Shown piece after piece: positions 62,601 to 64,000 of a stretch of DNA of 64,000 nt. The stretch lies in the NCBI GenBank assembly GCA_027627225.1, contig CM051030.1, forward strand, positions 2,710,001-2,774,000, written 5' to 3'. The translations under genes were made by a program, and so were the position numbers. The notes under the pieces are model-generated. The model did not search any database, was not told the origin of the DNA, and saw nothing but the letters and a program-made list of their open reading frames with translations. Source of the stretch: Congeria kusceri. Its lineage: Eukaryota; Mollusca; Bivalvia; Myida; Dreissenidae. Each line of letters starts with the position of its first letter. Within the stretch, counting starts at the first letter, position 1.

Positions 62601-63971
62601 CGTATAGTCAGTTAAAACTAAATCGGAACATTTGTATGGTGTATATTAGTTAGAGCAGCCGCCCTTCTATTTATAGTGTGTATCAGTATTTTCCCTTTAG
62701 AATCAGACTGTTGTTGTTTTGTTGTTGTTATTTTTTTTATTTTTTTTTTAAATAAGGTTGCGGAATGATGACTTTTTCCAATGCTACGAACAAAGTTTAC
62801 AGCCTGGTCCAGTGCTACCATACCTGCCATGGTACCCACTTTGGACTAAAAGGAATGACCACACAGGTAACAAACATCGTTGAGAAAACAAACGATTTGC
62901 TCTATATGGTCTTAATTGCCTGCCTATTTTTAGAAACAATGATCATGTGTCCCACCACCGTTCGAATGAAAATGGTCTGATGTACTTAATATTCGAGAAC
63001 ATATATCAGTTATATGAGCCGCAATAGGTAATGCTAAGGTAATTATTGCTTTATATCATTTGTTGAGCTGAACATCAATCTAATTCTATGAAGATGCTAC
63101 TTAATATGAACAAACCACGTGAAACAAATATTAAGCAAAACATTATCGTTTTGCACGGTGCTAGTTATTGCATTTGCCCGTGAAAGGTAATACGTCCGAC
63201 TGTTTTCACCAGTCTAACTTTGTAATTGTAACCAGCATGTTTAATAACTGATGTAAAATGGTAAAGCTTCTAACCCGCATTAGCAGAACACGTGTATTGC
63301 GTGTTATGGTTCATAGGCTAAAATAATCGTCGGTAATGTGTAATGACCCTACAAAACCACCATTCACGGATATTTTCCAATAATGTTTGCATTATGTGTG
63401 ATGACTATTCACACAGTCAACAAATATACATTTTCAGAAAACGTAAACTACGTATAAACATTTAATTACAGTTTGGAATGGATTGCACCGTTTTTTGTCA
63501 ATATTCTTCATTCTGAATACAAAAGAATTTTATTATTAACGACATATTTTTTATACATATGGCAACGTGCCTTAATTTTTATATATTTATTATATTTTTA
63601 TTTTAAAACGTTATAATATAGATCTATTATGGGAAATGTATAGAAACACCTTTCGTAAATATCAATTAATCATATCGGCGGTTTCAAATGATCGTTTATT
63701 CATAAACTTAAAACTAGAAAGAAGCTTCTTGTTGTACATGCAATCACACATACCCAAACATAATACGAACTTCCGATTGTCTCATAGATTGTCTGATAGA
63801 ACCAGTAGGAAGCACAACGTAAAATATTTAAAAGTAGAAATATTATGTTACAGATGGAATGCGTATGCATTGACCAACTGAATACCAATCGAATCAACAA
63901 TGGATGCAAACCATGCAATGACATTGTTTGTGGCAGCGACAGTAGAAACGCTTTGTATAGCGTCGTGCAGG
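59673..63971 (+). CDS. R5: CTLD/WSC receptor, 5' part (continues beyond window)
   Basis: Four exons, 59673-59736, 62108-62365, 62757-62866 and 63854-63971, give 550 bases (183 codons plus one base, phase 1 out). They encode a signal peptide, CTLD N-half and WSC-like module in the R2 order. Splice sites are gaag|gtaagt, ttccag, caag|gtatat, ataag|gttg, cacag|gtaaca, ttacag and gcagg|gtaatt. The leader repeats the upstream ORF and palindrome of R3. Intron 1 carries a foldback element and a MITE. The C-half of the CTLD, second domain, stalk, membrane and tail exons are expected to the right. An ITAM-like tail is predicted by homology only. Confidence 0.72.
59810..61323. mobile_element. 1.5-kb foldback element with arms of 24-bp repeats
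   Basis: The outer inverted repeats read ttgaacgccaaaactgcctt at the left and, inverted, ggcagttttggcgttcca at the right, extending through ttgagagaaaNtgatatg. Each arm (about 59860-60360 and 60880-61290) consists of ~24-bp units like gttgagtcaaNttggcatta in opposite orientation. Flanks gactttgta and aactttgtta suggest a ~9-bp target duplication. Long frames of repeated GIRLSQ-type units are a by-product of the 24-bp period. Confidence 0.85.
61644..61822 (+). mobile_element. Short MITE with gtgtgtatgtacgatctt ends, copy 4
   Basis: An internally deleted relative of 12433-12824 (179 bp), sharing cgaaggaaacact. It is flanked by TTAG at 61640-61643 and 61823-61826. Confidence 0.65.
62108..62365 (+). 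CDS. R5 exon 2: CTLD N-terminal half
   Basis: Phase 1 to 1, 86 codons. It reads FYIVGAEYYISS, then TWDNATSDCELARPEYIY, then ENGVWIGYVKAFTEFEFQG. W-x2-A-x3-C and W-I-G-Y are CTLD landmarks. It is the best-preserved copy of this exon and explains the R4 remnant. Confidence 0.78.
62757..62866 (+). CDS. R5 exon 3: first half of WSC-like module
   Basis: Phase 1 to 0, 36 codons. After the split Gly it reads CGMMTFSNATNKVYSLVQCY, then HTCHGTHFGLKGM. F-E-F-x-G-C at the exon join followed by C-x3-C and FGL matches the start of WSC domains (x-x-G-C, then C-x3-C, then F-G-L). Confidence 0.7.
63854..63971 (+). CDS. R5 exon 4: second half of WSC-like module
   Basis: Phase 0 to 1, 39 codons plus one base. 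It reads ECVCIDQL, then GCKPCNDIVCGSDSRNALYS then VVQ. C-x-C, C-x2-C, CG and L-Y-S-V follow the WSC order and align with 939-1074 of R1. Confidence 0.72.
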
Positions 63972-64000
63972 GTAATTGTTTTCCTAAGGTTATCAATGGA

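Overview
This is a eukaryotic nuclear window, AT-rich, with GT-AG introns, many short dispersed repeats, dead LINEs, SINE-like and MITE-like elements and large tandem arrays. The repeat style points to a mollusc, most likely a bivalve; that is an inference from repeat character, not proof. No operons, CRISPR, intact tRNA or rRNA were seen.

The main content is a plus-strand tandem cluster of related single-pass membrane receptors, which I reconstructed exon by exon. R1 (939-11863) enters from the left edge. R2 (20044-29094), R3 (38695-43427) and R5 (59673 to beyond the right edge) look intact where visible. R4 (46510-52778) is a pseudogene. Further orphan exons and tail fragments lie at 33470-34053, 55655-55718 and 58344-59546. 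All internal ectodomain exons obey one phase rule, and exon lengths sum to whole codons: R1 444 codons in window, R2 530, R3 452. The composite architecture is: short signal-peptide exon; N-terminal half of a C-type-lectin-like domain (CTLD) ending in a V-W-[IM]-G-Y motif; a WSC-like cysteine module on two exons; a CTLD C-terminal half; a second, poorer CTLD-like domain on two exons; a Ser/Thr or charged stalk; one transmembrane exon; and one long cytoplasmic exon. The cytoplasmic tails of R1, R2 and R3 each carry YNKL-x6-7-YDH[LV], which matches the spacing of an ITAM (YxxL/I-x6-8-YxxL/I). R3 has no lectin exons in the window but has many more YxxL motifs. The cluster therefore reads as a family of putative single-chain, ITAM-bearing lectin/WSC receptors, plausibly for immune recognition (inference).

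Layout: 1-938 degenerate repeats; 939-11863 R1, whose last intron holds a 5.5-kb LINE with an exact 18-bp target duplication; 13241-18303 a 46-bp minisatellite with a 44-monomer higher-order repeat; 20044-29094 R2, with a 3.7-kb array of ~165-bp units in one intron; 29-33 kb repeats; 33470-36590 a segmental duplicate of 52315-55155; 37920-39932 (signal and stalk exons of R3) a duplicate of 57546-59609; 42-43.4 kb R3 membrane and tail exons; 44-50 kb LINE, MITE and simple repeats; 46.5-52.8 kb R4 pseudogene, broken by a SINE and a MITE; 55-59.6 kb orphan exon modules; 59.7-64 kb R5 with a 1.5-kb foldback element in intron 1. The cluster appears to evolve by exon-module duplication and decay, with transposons supplying many of the lesions.
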